The notes beneath the pieces are model-generated. The model was not told the origin of the DNA. It did no database searches and saw nothing but the letters and a program-made list of their open reading frames with translations. A stretch of DNA of 64,000 nucleotides from Plastoroseomonas hellenica. Lineage in GTDB: Bacteria > Pseudomonadota > Alphaproteobacteria > Acetobacterales > Acetobacteraceae. The stretch spans positions 43,526 to 107,525 of the forward strand of contig NZ_JAAGBB010000026.1 in NCBI RefSeq assembly GCF_018129085.1, written 5' to 3'. Of the stretch, positions 32,721 to 40,810 are shown piece after piece. The position numbers and the translations under genes are program-made. The first letter of the stretch is position 1. Every line of letters begins with the position of its first letter.

Positions 32721-33695
32721 ATGCCCAGCCCGTCGCGCCGCTCGCTGCTCGCCGCCGCCACTGCTGTTTTGCCTGTCGCCCATGCGGCCGCCCAGACGGC
32801 CGCCTGGCCGCGCCGGCCGGTGCGCCTGCTGGTGCCCTATGCGCCGGGCGGCGGCACTGATGTCTTCGCGCGCACCCTTGCCGAGGGGCTGCGGCCGATC
32901 CTCGGCCAGCCGGTGCTGGTGGAGAACCGCGCCGGCGCCAATGGCCTGGTCGGGTCCGAGGTGGTGGCGCGGGGGGAGGCGGACGGGCACCTCTTCCTGG
33001 TCGATACCGGCAGCCATGTCATGAACGCCTATGTCATGCCCAACATGCCCTTCCAGCCGCTGCGCGACTTCGCGCCGGTGGCGCTGCTCTCGCGCTTCCC
33101 GATGCTGCTCGCGGTCGGCGCGGCGCAGCCCTGGCGCAATGTCACGGAGCTGCTGGCCGCAGCGCGGGCAGCGCCACGCAGCATCGGCTTCGGCACCTCC
33201 GACGCCGCCATCTCCTATGCCGGCAACCTCTTCACGCGGCTGGCCGGCGTCGAGATGGTCGAGGTCGCCTATCGCGGCGCCGCGCCAATGCTGAACGACC
33301 TGATCGCCGGCCATCTGCCGACCAGTTGGAACAGCACGGTCGCGGCGCTGCCGCATCTCCAGGGCGGGCGCATCCGGGCGCTCGGCGTCACGACCGCCGC
33401 CCGCACCTCGCTGCTGCCGGAGGTGCCGACCCTCGCGGAGGCCGGTGTGCCCGGCTACGAATTCGCCGGCTGGTACGGCATGGTCGCCCCGGCCGCACTG
33501 CCGCCCGCCATCGCGGTCGCGATGCATGCGGCAATCGCGGAAGCGCTGCGTGATGCCGGCATCCGGGAAAGGCTGAGCCGAATCGGCGCCGATCTTGGTG
33601 CGCTCGGGCCCGCCGAATTCGCGACCTTCCTGCGCGAGGACGATGCCCGCTGGGCGCAGGCCGCGCGGGATGGCCTTATCGTGCGTGCGCAGTAG
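32721..33695 (+). CDS. Bug/TctC-family periplasmic receptor
   Basis: The 324-residue protein has a short signal with PSRRSLLAAATAV and AHAAAQ. Family blocks are RPVRLLVPYAPGGGTDVFART, VLVENRAGANGLVG and EVAYRGAAPMLNDL, then LPEVPTLAEAGVPGYE. The GGGGGA upstream of the ATG at 32721 fixes the start. It is the first gene of a rightward operon with MmgE/PrpD and an MFS carrier, controlled by the palindrome at 32683. The three may take up and process one tricarboxylate-like or dicarboxylate compound. Confidence 0.88.
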   Translation: MPSPSRRSLLAAATAVLPVAHAAAQTAAWPRRPVRLLVPYAPGGGTDVFARTLAEGLRPILGQPVLVENRAGANGLVGSEVVARGEADGHLFLVDTGSHVMNAYVMPNMPFQPLRDFAPVALLSRFPMLLAVGAAQPWRNVTELLAAARAAPRSIGFGTSDAAISYAGNLFTRLAGVEMVEVAYRGAAPMLNDLIAGHLPTSWNSTVAALPHLQGGRIRALGVTTAARTSLLPEVPTLAEAGVPGYEFAGWYGMVAPAALPPAIAVAMHAAIAEALRDAGIRERLSRIGADLGALGPAEFATFLREDDARWAQAARDGLIVRAQ

Positions 33696-33708
33696 AAGGG
33701 CTTCGGGG

Positions 33709-35052
33709 ATGTCAGACAGCACGCGTTTTGCGGGCCAGATCCTGGGGAAATTCGTCGCCGGCTCGGCCTGGGCCGATATCGCCGCCCCGCTGCGTCATGA
33801 GGCCAAGCGCTCCATCCTGAATCATCTCGGCTGCGCGCTCGGCGTCGCGCAGGATCCGGCGGTGACGACGGCGCTCTCCGTGATGCGCGCCTTCTCGGGC
33901 CTGCCTGCTGCGACGGTGGTTGGGCAAGGCGCGCGTCTGGACCCGATGAGCGCCGCTTTCGTGAATGCCATCGCCTCCAACCTGCTGGACTACGATGACA
34001 CCCATCTGCGGACCGTGATCCATCCGGCGGCGCCGCTGGCCCCAGCCCTCCTCGCCCTGGCCGAACAGCGCGGCTTCTCCGGCGCTGCGGTCCTGCATGC
34101 CTTTCTGCTGGGCGGGGAGGTGGAATGCCGCATCGGCAATGCCGTCTCGCCCGGGCACTATGCGCGGGGCTGGCACATCACCTCCACCTGCGGCGCCTTC
34201 GGCGCTGCGGCGGGCTGCGCTAGGCTGCTGGGCCTGGACGCGGAGCGGACCTGGCACGCGATCGGCATCGCCGCGAGCCAGGCGGCGGGGCTGGTCGAGA
34301 ACCTGCCGACAGCCGCGAAGAATATCGGCGTCGGCAATGCGGCGCGGCACGGCATGCTGGCCGCGCTCTTCGCCGAACAGGGCTACAAGGCGGCCCCCGC
34401 CGCGATCGAAGGGCCGCTCGGCTGGGCGCGGGCAACCGGAGACGCCTGCGACATCGGCGCCATCACCGAAGGCCTCGGCAGCGACTGGGAGATCGGGCGC
34501 AACACCTACAAGCCCTATCCCGCCGGCATCGTCTTCCACGCCGTCATCGATGCCTGCCTGGAGCTGCGGGACAGCATCGGCGTCCCGCCCGAGGCGATCG
34601 CGCGCGTCACCGTCGCGGGCGACGCCCTGCTGCTGGCACGCGGCGACCGCGTGGTGCGGAATGAGCGCGATGCGCGCGTCAGCATCCATCACAGCGCCGC
34701 ACTCGGCTTCATCCGCGGCCGCGCGGGGGTCGCGGATTTCGAAATGCCGGCGGTGACCGATCCAGCGCTCGCAGCCTTCCGCGCCAAGGTCGTGGCGCTG
34801 CTTGACGACAGCCTGCCGCGCGGCGCCGCCACCGTCACCGTGCAGCTTGCGGATGGACGTGAGGCGCGAACCACCGTGACCGCCCCGCGCGGCAGCATCG
34901 AGCGCCCGATGAGCGATGCGGAGCTGGAGGCGAAGTTCCGTGACAATGCCGCGATCGGGGGCTTCGTGGGGCGCGCAGACCGGCAGATCGAGGCAATCTG
35001 GGAGCTGGAGGCGGCAGCGGAGATCGGGCCGCTCATGGCGCTGCTGGCCTGA
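33709..35052 (+). CDS. MmgE/PrpD family protein
   Basis: The 447-residue protein is of the MmgE/PrpD family, which includes 2-methylcitrate dehydratase, cis-aconitate decarboxylase and iminodisuccinate epimerase. Typical blocks are NHLGCALGVA near 39, ANLLDYDDTH-like (SNLLDYDDTHLRT) near 90, GWHITSTCGAFGAAAGCARLL near 150 and KPYPAGIVFHAVIDA near 270. The presence of Bug and LacI genes makes a role in organic-acid breakdown likely. The ATG at 33709 has GAAGGGCTTCGGGG upstream. The longer frame to 33595 overlaps the previous gene. Confidence 0.85.
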   Translation: MSDSTRFAGQILGKFVAGSAWADIAAPLRHEAKRSILNHLGCALGVAQDPAVTTALSVMRAFSGLPAATVVGQGARLDPMSAAFVNAIASNLLDYDDTHLRTVIHPAAPLAPALLALAEQRGFSGAAVLHAFLLGGEVECRIGNAVSPGHYARGWHITSTCGAFGAAAGCARLLGLDAERTWHAIGIAASQAAGLVENLPTAAKNIGVGNAARHGMLAALFAEQGYKAAPAAIEGPLGWARATGDACDIGAITEGLGSDWEIGRNTYKPYPAGIVFHAVIDACLELRDSIGVPPEAIARVTVAGDALLLARGDRVVRNERDARVSIHHSAALGFIRGRAGVADFEMPAVTDPALAAFRAKVVALLDDSLPRGAATVTVQLADGREARTTVTAPRGSIERPMSDAELEAKFRDNAAIGGFVGRADRQIEAIWELEAAAEIGPLMALLA

Positions 35053-35090
35053 TCGCTGCGCACCGCCTGCAACGTCAGGCGGTTCCAGGC

Positions 35091-35116
35091 GTTCCCGCCC
35101 TGGCGCCAGGGGGAAC
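35091..35116 (+). promoter_or_regulatory. Hairpin enclosing the ribosome binding site of the MFS gene
   Basis: GTTCCC-g-CCCTGGC pairs with GCCAGGG-GGAAC as a 12-13 base-pair stem with one bulge. Its 3' arm holds GGGGGAA, the only ribosome site for the ATG at 35121. It could repress translation of the transporter or mark an RNA processing point after the PrpD-like gene. Confidence 0.6.
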
Positions 35117-35120
35117 TGCC

Positions 35121-36566
35121 ATGGACGACGCACGGCGAGAGTCGGCGATCTTCACCACCGATGTGCCGGGCCGGCTCGACCGCCTGCCCTGGTCCCGCTT
35201 CCACTGGCTGGTCTGCGTCGGCCTCGGCGTCACCTGGATCCTCGATGGGCTGGAGGTGACGCTGGTCGGCTCGCTCGGCCCGGCGATCCACAACAGCCCT
35301 TCCCTGGCGCTGACCGAAACCCAGGTCGGCCTGACCGCCTCCGCCTATCTCGCGGGCGCGGTGCTTGGGGCGCTGCTGTTCGGCTGGCTGACTGATCGCC
35401 TCGGCCGCAAGCGGCTCTTCACCATCACCGTGCTGGTCTACATGTTGGCGACCATGGCGACCGGCCTCGCATGGGATGTCTGGTCCTTCGCGCTGTTCCG
35501 CTTCCTGACCGGCGCCGGCATCGGCGGCGAATATGCCGCGGTGAACTCCGCGATCCAGGAGTTGATCCCGGCGCGGCGGCGCGGCACCACCGACCTCGCG
35601 ATCAACGGTACCTTCTGGGGCGGGGCCGCGCTCGGCGCGGTCGCGGCGCTGGTGGTGCTCAATCCCGCCATCATCGATCCCGAGATCGGCTGGCGCATCG
35701 CCTTCGTGGTGGGCGGTGGGCTCTCGCTTGTGGTGCTGGTGCTGCGACGCTGGATTCCCGAAAGCCCACGCTGGCTGATGACACATGGCCGGCCGGAGGA
35801 GGCCGAGCGCATCGTCGCCGAGATCGAGGCCCGGGTCGCAGCGGAGCGTGGGCCTTTGCCGCCGCCGGCGTACGGGCCGATCCGCCTGCACCGGCGCGCC
35901 CATGTCACGATCGCCGAGGTGGTGCATGCGATGTTCCACAGGCACCGGGACCGCAGCATCCTGGCGCTGACCCTGATGGCCTGCCAGGCCTTCTGCTACA
36001 ATGGCGTCTTCTTCACCTATGCGCTGGTGCTGACGAAATTCTACGATATCCCGGCCGCGCATATGGGCTGGTTCATGCTGCCCTTCGCGATCGGTAACCT
36101 GATGGGGCCGCTGCTGCTGGGCCCGCTCTTCGATTCCGTCGGCCGGCGGGTGATGATCACCGCGACCTACGGCATCGCCGGCGGGCTGATGGCGCTGACC
36201 GCGGTGCTCTTCGCGGCCGAGCTGCTCTCTGCCTGGCAGCAGACCGCGATGTGGACGGCGATCTTCTTCGTCGCCTCTGCTGCCGCCTCCGCTGCCTATC
36301 TGACGGTCGGCGAGAGCTTTCCGCTCGAGATGCGCGCCATGGGCATCGCGGTGTTCTACGCCATCGGCACCGGGGTCGGTGGCATCTTCGCGCCGCTCAT
36401 CTTCGGCGTGCTGATCCAAGGCGGCGAGCGGATGGAGCTGCTTTGGGGTTATCTGCTCGGGGCCGGGCTCATGCTGCTGGCGGCAGGAGTGGAATGGCGG
36501 CTCGGCTTCGCCGCTGAGCGCCAGCCGCTGGAGTCGGTCGCGGCGCCCTTCGGGCAGGCGGACTGA
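35121..36566 (+). CDS. MFS transporter, metabolite:H+ symporter type
   Basis: The 481-residue carrier has about twelve spans and the MFS signatures DRLGRKRLF (loop 2-3), GAGIGGEYAAVNSAIQELIPARRRG (loop 4-5) and PESPRWL in the middle loop. These belong to the sugar porter/metabolite:H+ symporter group, which covers aromatic acids and other organic acids as well as sugars. It is downstream of the Bug and PrpD-like genes and probably imports the same class of substrate. Its ribosome site is inside a hairpin. Confidence 0.85.
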   Translation: MDDARRESAIFTTDVPGRLDRLPWSRFHWLVCVGLGVTWILDGLEVTLVGSLGPAIHNSPSLALTETQVGLTASAYLAGAVLGALLFGWLTDRLGRKRLFTITVLVYMLATMATGLAWDVWSFALFRFLTGAGIGGEYAAVNSAIQELIPARRRGTTDLAINGTFWGGAALGAVAALVVLNPAIIDPEIGWRIAFVVGGGLSLVVLVLRRWIPESPRWLMTHGRPEEAERIVAEIEARVAAERGPLPPPAYGPIRLHRRAHVTIAEVVHAMFHRHRDRSILALTLMACQAFCYNGVFFTYALVLTKFYDIPAAHMGWFMLPFAIGNLMGPLLLGPLFDSVGRRVMITATYGIAGGLMALTAVLFAAELLSAWQQTAMWTAIFFVASAAASAAYLTVGESFPLEMRAMGIAVFYAIGTGVGGIFAPLIFGVLIQGGERMELLWGYLLGAGLMLLAAGVEWRLGFAAERQPLESVAAPFGQAD

Positions 36567-36576
36567 AGTCCCTTCG

Positions 36577-37047
36577 CTATCCCTTGCCGACCTGATCGCG
36601 TAGCGCCGCCATGACCACGCGGTCCAGCGCCGAGAGGAAGCGGGACCGGTCGGCCTGCGCCATCGGTGCCGGGCCGCCCGCATTGGCGCCGATCTCTCTG
36701 AGATGCCGGGACAGCTCCCGCCCAGCCAGCGCGCTGCCGATATTGGCCGGCGTGAACTCATGCCCCTTATGGGTGATGACGCGGGCACCCTTCTCCAGGC
36801 AACGGGCGGCGAGCGGGATGTCGGCGGTGATGCAGACATCGCTGGCCGTCGCGTTCTCCGCGATCCAGTCATCGGCCTTGTCGGCGCCTTCGGCGACGAT
36901 CACCAGGCGCGCCTTCGGCAACGGCGGCGGCCGCACCGGCCGCGCGCCATTGGTCACCAGCACCAGCGGCAGGTCGAGCCGTGCGGCGACACGGTAGATC
37001 TCCTCCCGCACCGGGCAGGCATCGGCATCGACCAGGATGGTGGTCAC
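36577..37047 (-). CDS. UPF0178 (YaiI/YqxD, DUF188) family protein
   Basis: The 156-residue protein has the family pattern ILVDADACPVREEIYRVA at 4-21, LVTNGARPVRPP near 30, and ADDWIAENATASDVCITADIPLAARCLEKGA. It resembles PIN-like nuclease folds with conserved aspartates, but no activity is established. The GTG start at 37047 overlaps the SDR stop in GTGA, so it is the last gene of the long leftward operon. Its connection to the CoA enzymes is not obvious. Confidence 0.9.
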   Translation of the reverse strand: MTTILVDADACPVREEIYRVAARLDLPLVLVTNGARPVRPPPLPKARLVIVAEGADKADDWIAENATASDVCITADIPLAARCLEKGARVITHKGHEFTPANIGSALAGRELSRHLREIGANAGGPAPMAQADRSRFLSALDRVVMAALRDQVGKG

Positions 37048-37871
37048 GATGTCCTGCCAGCAATGGGCGCCGGGGAGGCGAGGCTGGTCTGGCCCGCGCT
37101 GGTGCCGGCATCGACCGGCACGGTCTGTCCGGTCACCCAGCGTGCGGCCGGGGAGACCAGCCAGGCGATCGCCTCCGCCACGTCCCAGGCGGTGCCCTCG
37201 GTCTTCAGCAGCGTTGCCTCCGCCCGCGCCTGCCGCGCCGCCTCATCGACGCCGCGCACCGCGACCATCGGGGTGAAGACATAGCCGGGCGCCACGCAGT
37301 TCACCCGGATCCCCTCCGGCCCGTGATGCGCCGCCATGGCGCGGGTCATCTGCACGATGGCGCCCTTCGATGTCGCATAGAGCAGGCCTTTGTGCCCGCC
37401 CTGCAGCCCGGCGATCGAAGAGAGGTTCACGATCGCGCCGCTGCCATGCTTCCGCATCACCGGGATCGCGTACTTCGACATCAGCATCACCGAGCCGACA
37501 TTGACGCGCATGGCGTGATCCCAGGCCGCGGGATCGACCTCCACCGCATTGCCCGGCGGGCCGGAGATGCCGACATTGTTGATCAGGATGTCGAGCCGGC
37601 CCCAATTCGCCACCGCCTTGGCGACCGCCGCCTCGCATTGCGCTGAAACGGTGACGTCGGCGGTCAGCGTGTCACAGGTGCCGCCTTCCGCTGTAATGGC
37701 GCGCGCGGTCGCCTCCATCCAGGCGCTTTCCACATCCAGCAGCAGCACCTTCGCGCCGCGTCGCGCCAGCAGGATGGATGTAGCGCGGCCATTGCCGATC
37801 CCCTCGGTGCGGGACCCAGCGCCGGTGACGATCGCGACCTGGCCGGCGAGGGAGATGGTGTCGTCCGCCAT
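37044..37871 (-). CDS. Short-chain dehydrogenase/reductase
   Basis: The 275-residue protein has TGAGSRTEGIGNGRA, a longer nucleotide loop than usual, ILINNVGISGPPG, LSSIAG with serine, and YATSKGAIVQMTRAMA with the Tyr and Lys. The C-terminal segment is extended after GQTVPVDAGTSAG. In this operon the likely job is oxidation of a 3-hydroxyacyl-CoA or other alcohol intermediate. It begins one base after the crotonase stop. The start at 37871 was preferred to a longer frame overlapping that gene. Confidence 0.85.
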   Translation of the reverse strand: MADDTISLAGQVAIVTGAGSRTEGIGNGRATSILLARRGAKVLLLDVESAWMEATARAITAEGGTCDTLTADVTVSAQCEAAVAKAVANWGRLDILINNVGISGPPGNAVEVDPAAWDHAMRVNVGSVMLMSKYAIPVMRKHGSGAIVNLSSIAGLQGGHKGLLYATSKGAIVQMTRAMAAHHGPEGIRVNCVAPGYVFTPMVAVRGVDEAARQARAEATLLKTEGTAWDVAEAIAWLVSPAARWVTGQTVPVDAGTSAGQTSLASPAPIAGRTS

Positions 37872-37872
37872 C

Positions 37873-38676
37873 TCAGCGCCCCTCGAAGCGCGGCGCGCGC
37901 TTTTCCAACATGGCCGAGACCGCTTCGCGATGATCGCGCGTGTCATGCGCCAGCGCCTGGAAGGCGGCCGACATCTCGAGCAAAGTCGAGAGCCGCAGGT
38001 GCTGGCCTTCGCGGAGCAGGCGTTTGGTCAGGCGCACTGCCTGCGGCGGATTGGCTGCGATCTTCGCGGCGAGCGCCCGCGCCGCCGGCAGCAGCTCCTC
38101 CGGCGCCACGACGCGGGAGACCAGGCCGCAGGCCAGCGCCTCCGCGGCGTTGATCGGATCCCCGGTCAGCGACATCTCCAGCGCTTTCGACATGCCGACC
38201 ACCTTGGGCAGCAGGAAGGCGCCGCCATCGCCCGGCACGATGCCGACCTTGACGAAGCTCTCCGCGAAGACCGCCTTCTCGGAGGCGATGCGGATGTCGC
38301 ACATGCAGGCGAGGTCGAGGCCGGCGCCGATCGCCGGCCCGTTCATCGCCGCGATGGTCGGCACGTCGAGCTCATAGAGTGCCAGCGGGATGCGCTGGAT
38401 TCCCCGCCGATAACTCTCCCGCATCTCGGCGGCCGTGTCGCCCTGCGTGATCCCGGTCCGGTCGCGCATGCCCTTGAGGTCGCCGCCGGCGCAGAAGGCG
38501 GAGCCCGCGCCGGTCAGGATCAGCACGCGTACGCTGTCATCGCGCCGGATCGCCTCCACCGCATCCACGACCTCGTCGCATTCGGCGCGGGTCGAGATGG
38601 CGTTGCGCTTCTCCGGCCTGTTGAGGGTGAGGGTGACGACGCCCTCGTCGCGCTCGGTGGTTATGAAGCCGGTCAT
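37873..38676 (-). CDS. Enoyl-CoA hydratase/isomerase family protein
   Basis: The 267-residue crotonase has the oxyanion-hole segments FCAGGDLKG near 61 and MNGPAIGAGLDLACMCDIRIA near 110. The two glutamates of classical hydratases are not both present: Asp replaces the first (GLDL) and Phe stands near the second (AESFVKVG), while PGDGG near 148 has an extra Asp. The reaction could therefore be isomerisation or another CoA chemistry. It overlaps the acyl-CoA dehydrogenase by four bases. Confidence 0.83.
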   Translation of the reverse strand: MTGFITTERDEGVVTLTLNRPEKRNAISTRAECDEVVDAVEAIRRDDSVRVLILTGAGSAFCAGGDLKGMRDRTGITQGDTAAEMRESYRRGIQRIPLALYELDVPTIAAMNGPAIGAGLDLACMCDIRIASEKAVFAESFVKVGIVPGDGGAFLLPKVVGMSKALEMSLTGDPINAAEALACGLVSRVVAPEELLPAARALAAKIAANPPQAVRLTKRLLREGQHLRLSTLLEMSAAFQALAHDTRDHREAVSAMLEKRAPRFEGR

Positions 38677-39674
38677 ATCAAAAACTCCTCGTCGCGGGCG
38701 GTGATGTCGGGCCAGAGCGCGGCGCCGCCACGCGCCTGCGCGGCCGCGCCGATACGCTGCGCCCAGAAGCGCTCGGTGCCGCCTTCCTCCCGCCAGGACC
38801 AGAGGCGGCGGGTCAAGTGATGCAGCGCATGTTCTTCGGTGACGCCGATCGCCGCGAAGACCTGGTGCGCGATGGCGGCGCAGGTGCCGGCGGCTTCTCC
38901 GGCGGTGATCTTGGCGCAGCCGATCTCGAAGCCGGCATCCGCCAGGCCGCGCCGGTCGGCCGCACGCGCCGCCGAGCGGGCCGCGACCGAAGCCGCCGCG
39001 GCTTCGGCGGCGAAGAGCGCGAGCTGCTGCTGGATCGCCTGGAAGCGCCCGATCGGGCGGCCGAACTGCACCCGGGTATTGGCGTAGTCGACCGCCAGCG
39101 CCAGCGCCGCCTGCAAGGCGCCGGCCATCTGCGCACTGCGGATCAGCGCGGTCAGCCCGCGCGCCTCCGCACCGAAGCGGGCCGGCAACGCGCCCTCCTC
39201 CAGGGCTGGGCCAGGCGCCAGGGCATCGCGTGGCTCGCGGCCGATATTCTCGCCCGGCGTCGCGATGCCTGCCGGATGCAGCGATACGCGCCCGCCATCC
39301 ACCAGCACAACATGCGCGGCATGCCGGCCCCAGGGCACGGCTTCACCCGCTGCCGCGAAGGTCAGCACGCCCTCCGGCACCGGCAGCCCGGCAGCCGCAA
39401 GCAGCAATGCCGCGCCCATGCCCTCGGCCAGGGGCAGCGGCGCGGCGTGCTGGCCGAGCAGCAGGAACAGCCCCGCCGCATCCTCGAGCGAGAGACCGGC
39501 GCCGCCCGCTTCTTCCGGCACCAGCGCCAGCGCGAGACCGAGCGGTTCCAGCGCATCCCAGGCAGCCTGAGGGAAGGCGCCCGTTTCCAGGGCGCGGAGC
39601 GTCGCGACATCCGTCGCGTCGGTCAGCGCGCGCGCCACCTGCTCCTGCAGGATGGCGGAGAGATCCTCGCTCAT
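38673..39674 (-). CDS. Acyl-CoA dehydrogenase, short subunit-like
   Basis: The 333-residue protein is shorter than a usual acyl-CoA dehydrogenase. The central FAD beta domain is reduced, and the C-terminal helices are kept (ALALAVDYANTRVQFGRPIGRFQAIQQQLA, then ITAGEAAGTCAAIAHQVFAAIG). It lacks the GGTxEI segment present in the next gene. Paired short and normal dehydrogenases form heterotetramers in steroid side-chain pathways, and the four-base overlap with the full-size partner suggests such a pair here. Confidence 0.85.
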   Translation of the reverse strand: MSEDLSAILQEQVARALTDATDVATLRALETGAFPQAAWDALEPLGLALALVPEEAGGAGLSLEDAAGLFLLLGQHAAPLPLAEGMGAALLLAAAGLPVPEGVLTFAAAGEAVPWGRHAAHVVLVDGGRVSLHPAGIATPGENIGREPRDALAPGPALEEGALPARFGAEARGLTALIRSAQMAGALQAALALAVDYANTRVQFGRPIGRFQAIQQQLALFAAEAAAASVAARSAARAADRRGLADAGFEIGCAKITAGEAAGTCAAIAHQVFAAIGVTEEHALHHLTRRLWSWREEGGTERFWAQRIGAAAQARGGAALWPDITARDEEFLI

Positions 39675-40810
39675 CGAAGGCCGAGCTCCTTGGCGATGAT
39701 GCCGCGCATGATCTCGCGTGTGCCGCCGCGCAGGCTGAAGGTGGTCGCCAACATCGTCAGATAGGCGTGCATGCGCCGCATTCCCTCCGGCATCGCGTCG
39801 GTGTCGATCAGGCGGCGCAGATTGCCGGGCAGCGCCTGTTCGAAGCTGTTGCCGAGATCCTTGACCAGCGCCGCCTGGCGCAACGGATCCTCGCCATCCT
39901 CCAGCATGCCGGCGACCGCGAGCGACATGCGGCGCAGCGTCCAGAGCCGTGCCACTTCGCGTCCCAGCGGCTCGGCCGCGGCGGTATCGCCGGCCAGCGC
40001 CGTCACACCCTCGGCAAGCAGCGGATAGGAGGAGAGGATGCGGTCCGGCCCGCTGCGCTCGAAGGCGAGCTCGCTCGTCGCCTGGGCCCAGCCGGCGCCT
40101 TCCCGGCCGATCAGCGCGTCCTCGGGCAAGAGCACATCGTCGAAGGTGATTTCGTTGAAGGTGGCATCGCCGGTCAGCTCCCGGATCGGGCGGATGGTGA
40201 TGCCGGAGCTCCTGAGATCGACCAGGAGCTGCGAGAGCCCCTTGTGCTTCGCAGCCCCCTCCGGCGCCGGAGAGGTGCGCACCAGCGCGATCATGTAATC
40301 GCAGAGATGGCCGAAGGTGGTCCAGATCTTGCGGCCGTTCAGCCTCCAGCCGCCGGGAACCCGCTCCGCCTTGGTGCGCAGGCTGGCCAGGTCGCTGCCA
40401 GAATCAGGCTCCGACAACCCGATGCAGAAGGCGAGCGCGCCGCTTGCGATGCCGGGCAGGATGCGCCGGCGCTGCTCCTCGGTGCCGAGGCGCAGGATCA
40501 GCGGCCCTGATTGCCGGTCGCCGATCCAATGCGCCCCGACCGGGGCGCCGGCGGCCAGCATCTCCTCCAGCACCACGAGGCGCTCCATGGCGCTGCGCGC
40601 GTGCCCGCCATAAGCGGTGGGCCAGCCCATCCCGATCCAACCTTCCGCACCGACGGCGCGGGAGAAGGCGCGGTCGAAGCCCATCCAGGATCGCGCCCGC
40701 ACCTCCGGCGTCCAGTCGCGGCCCGCCTCATCAAGGAAGTCACGGACGCGGGCGCGCAGGGCCGCGGCTTCCGGCGGCGTGTCGCGCAGGGTGAAGCGCA
40801 ACCCTTCCAT
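39671..40810 (-). CDS. Acyl-CoA dehydrogenase, full-size partner
   Basis: The 379-residue protein has the acyl-CoA dehydrogenase core: CIGLSEPDSGSDLASLRT (FAD and substrate loop) near residue 130, WRLNGRKIWTTFGHLCDY, and the C-terminal LRGGTREIMRGIIAKELG. It probably oxidises an acyl-CoA to the enoyl-CoA, with electrons going to ETF. It overlaps the short partner by four bases and the CoA transferase stop by one. The start at 40810 replaces a longer frame with no dehydrogenase homology. Confidence 0.9.
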   Translation of the reverse strand: MEGLRFTLRDTPPEAAALRARVRDFLDEAGRDWTPEVRARSWMGFDRAFSRAVGAEGWIGMGWPTAYGGHARSAMERLVVLEEMLAAGAPVGAHWIGDRQSGPLILRLGTEEQRRRILPGIASGALAFCIGLSEPDSGSDLASLRTKAERVPGGWRLNGRKIWTTFGHLCDYMIALVRTSPAPEGAAKHKGLSQLLVDLRSSGITIRPIRELTGDATFNEITFDDVLLPEDALIGREGAGWAQATSELAFERSGPDRILSSYPLLAEGVTALAGDTAAAEPLGREVARLWTLRRMSLAVAGMLEDGEDPLRQAALVKDLGNSFEQALPGNLRRLIDTDAMPEGMRRMHAYLTMLATTFSLRGGTREIMRGIIAKELGLR

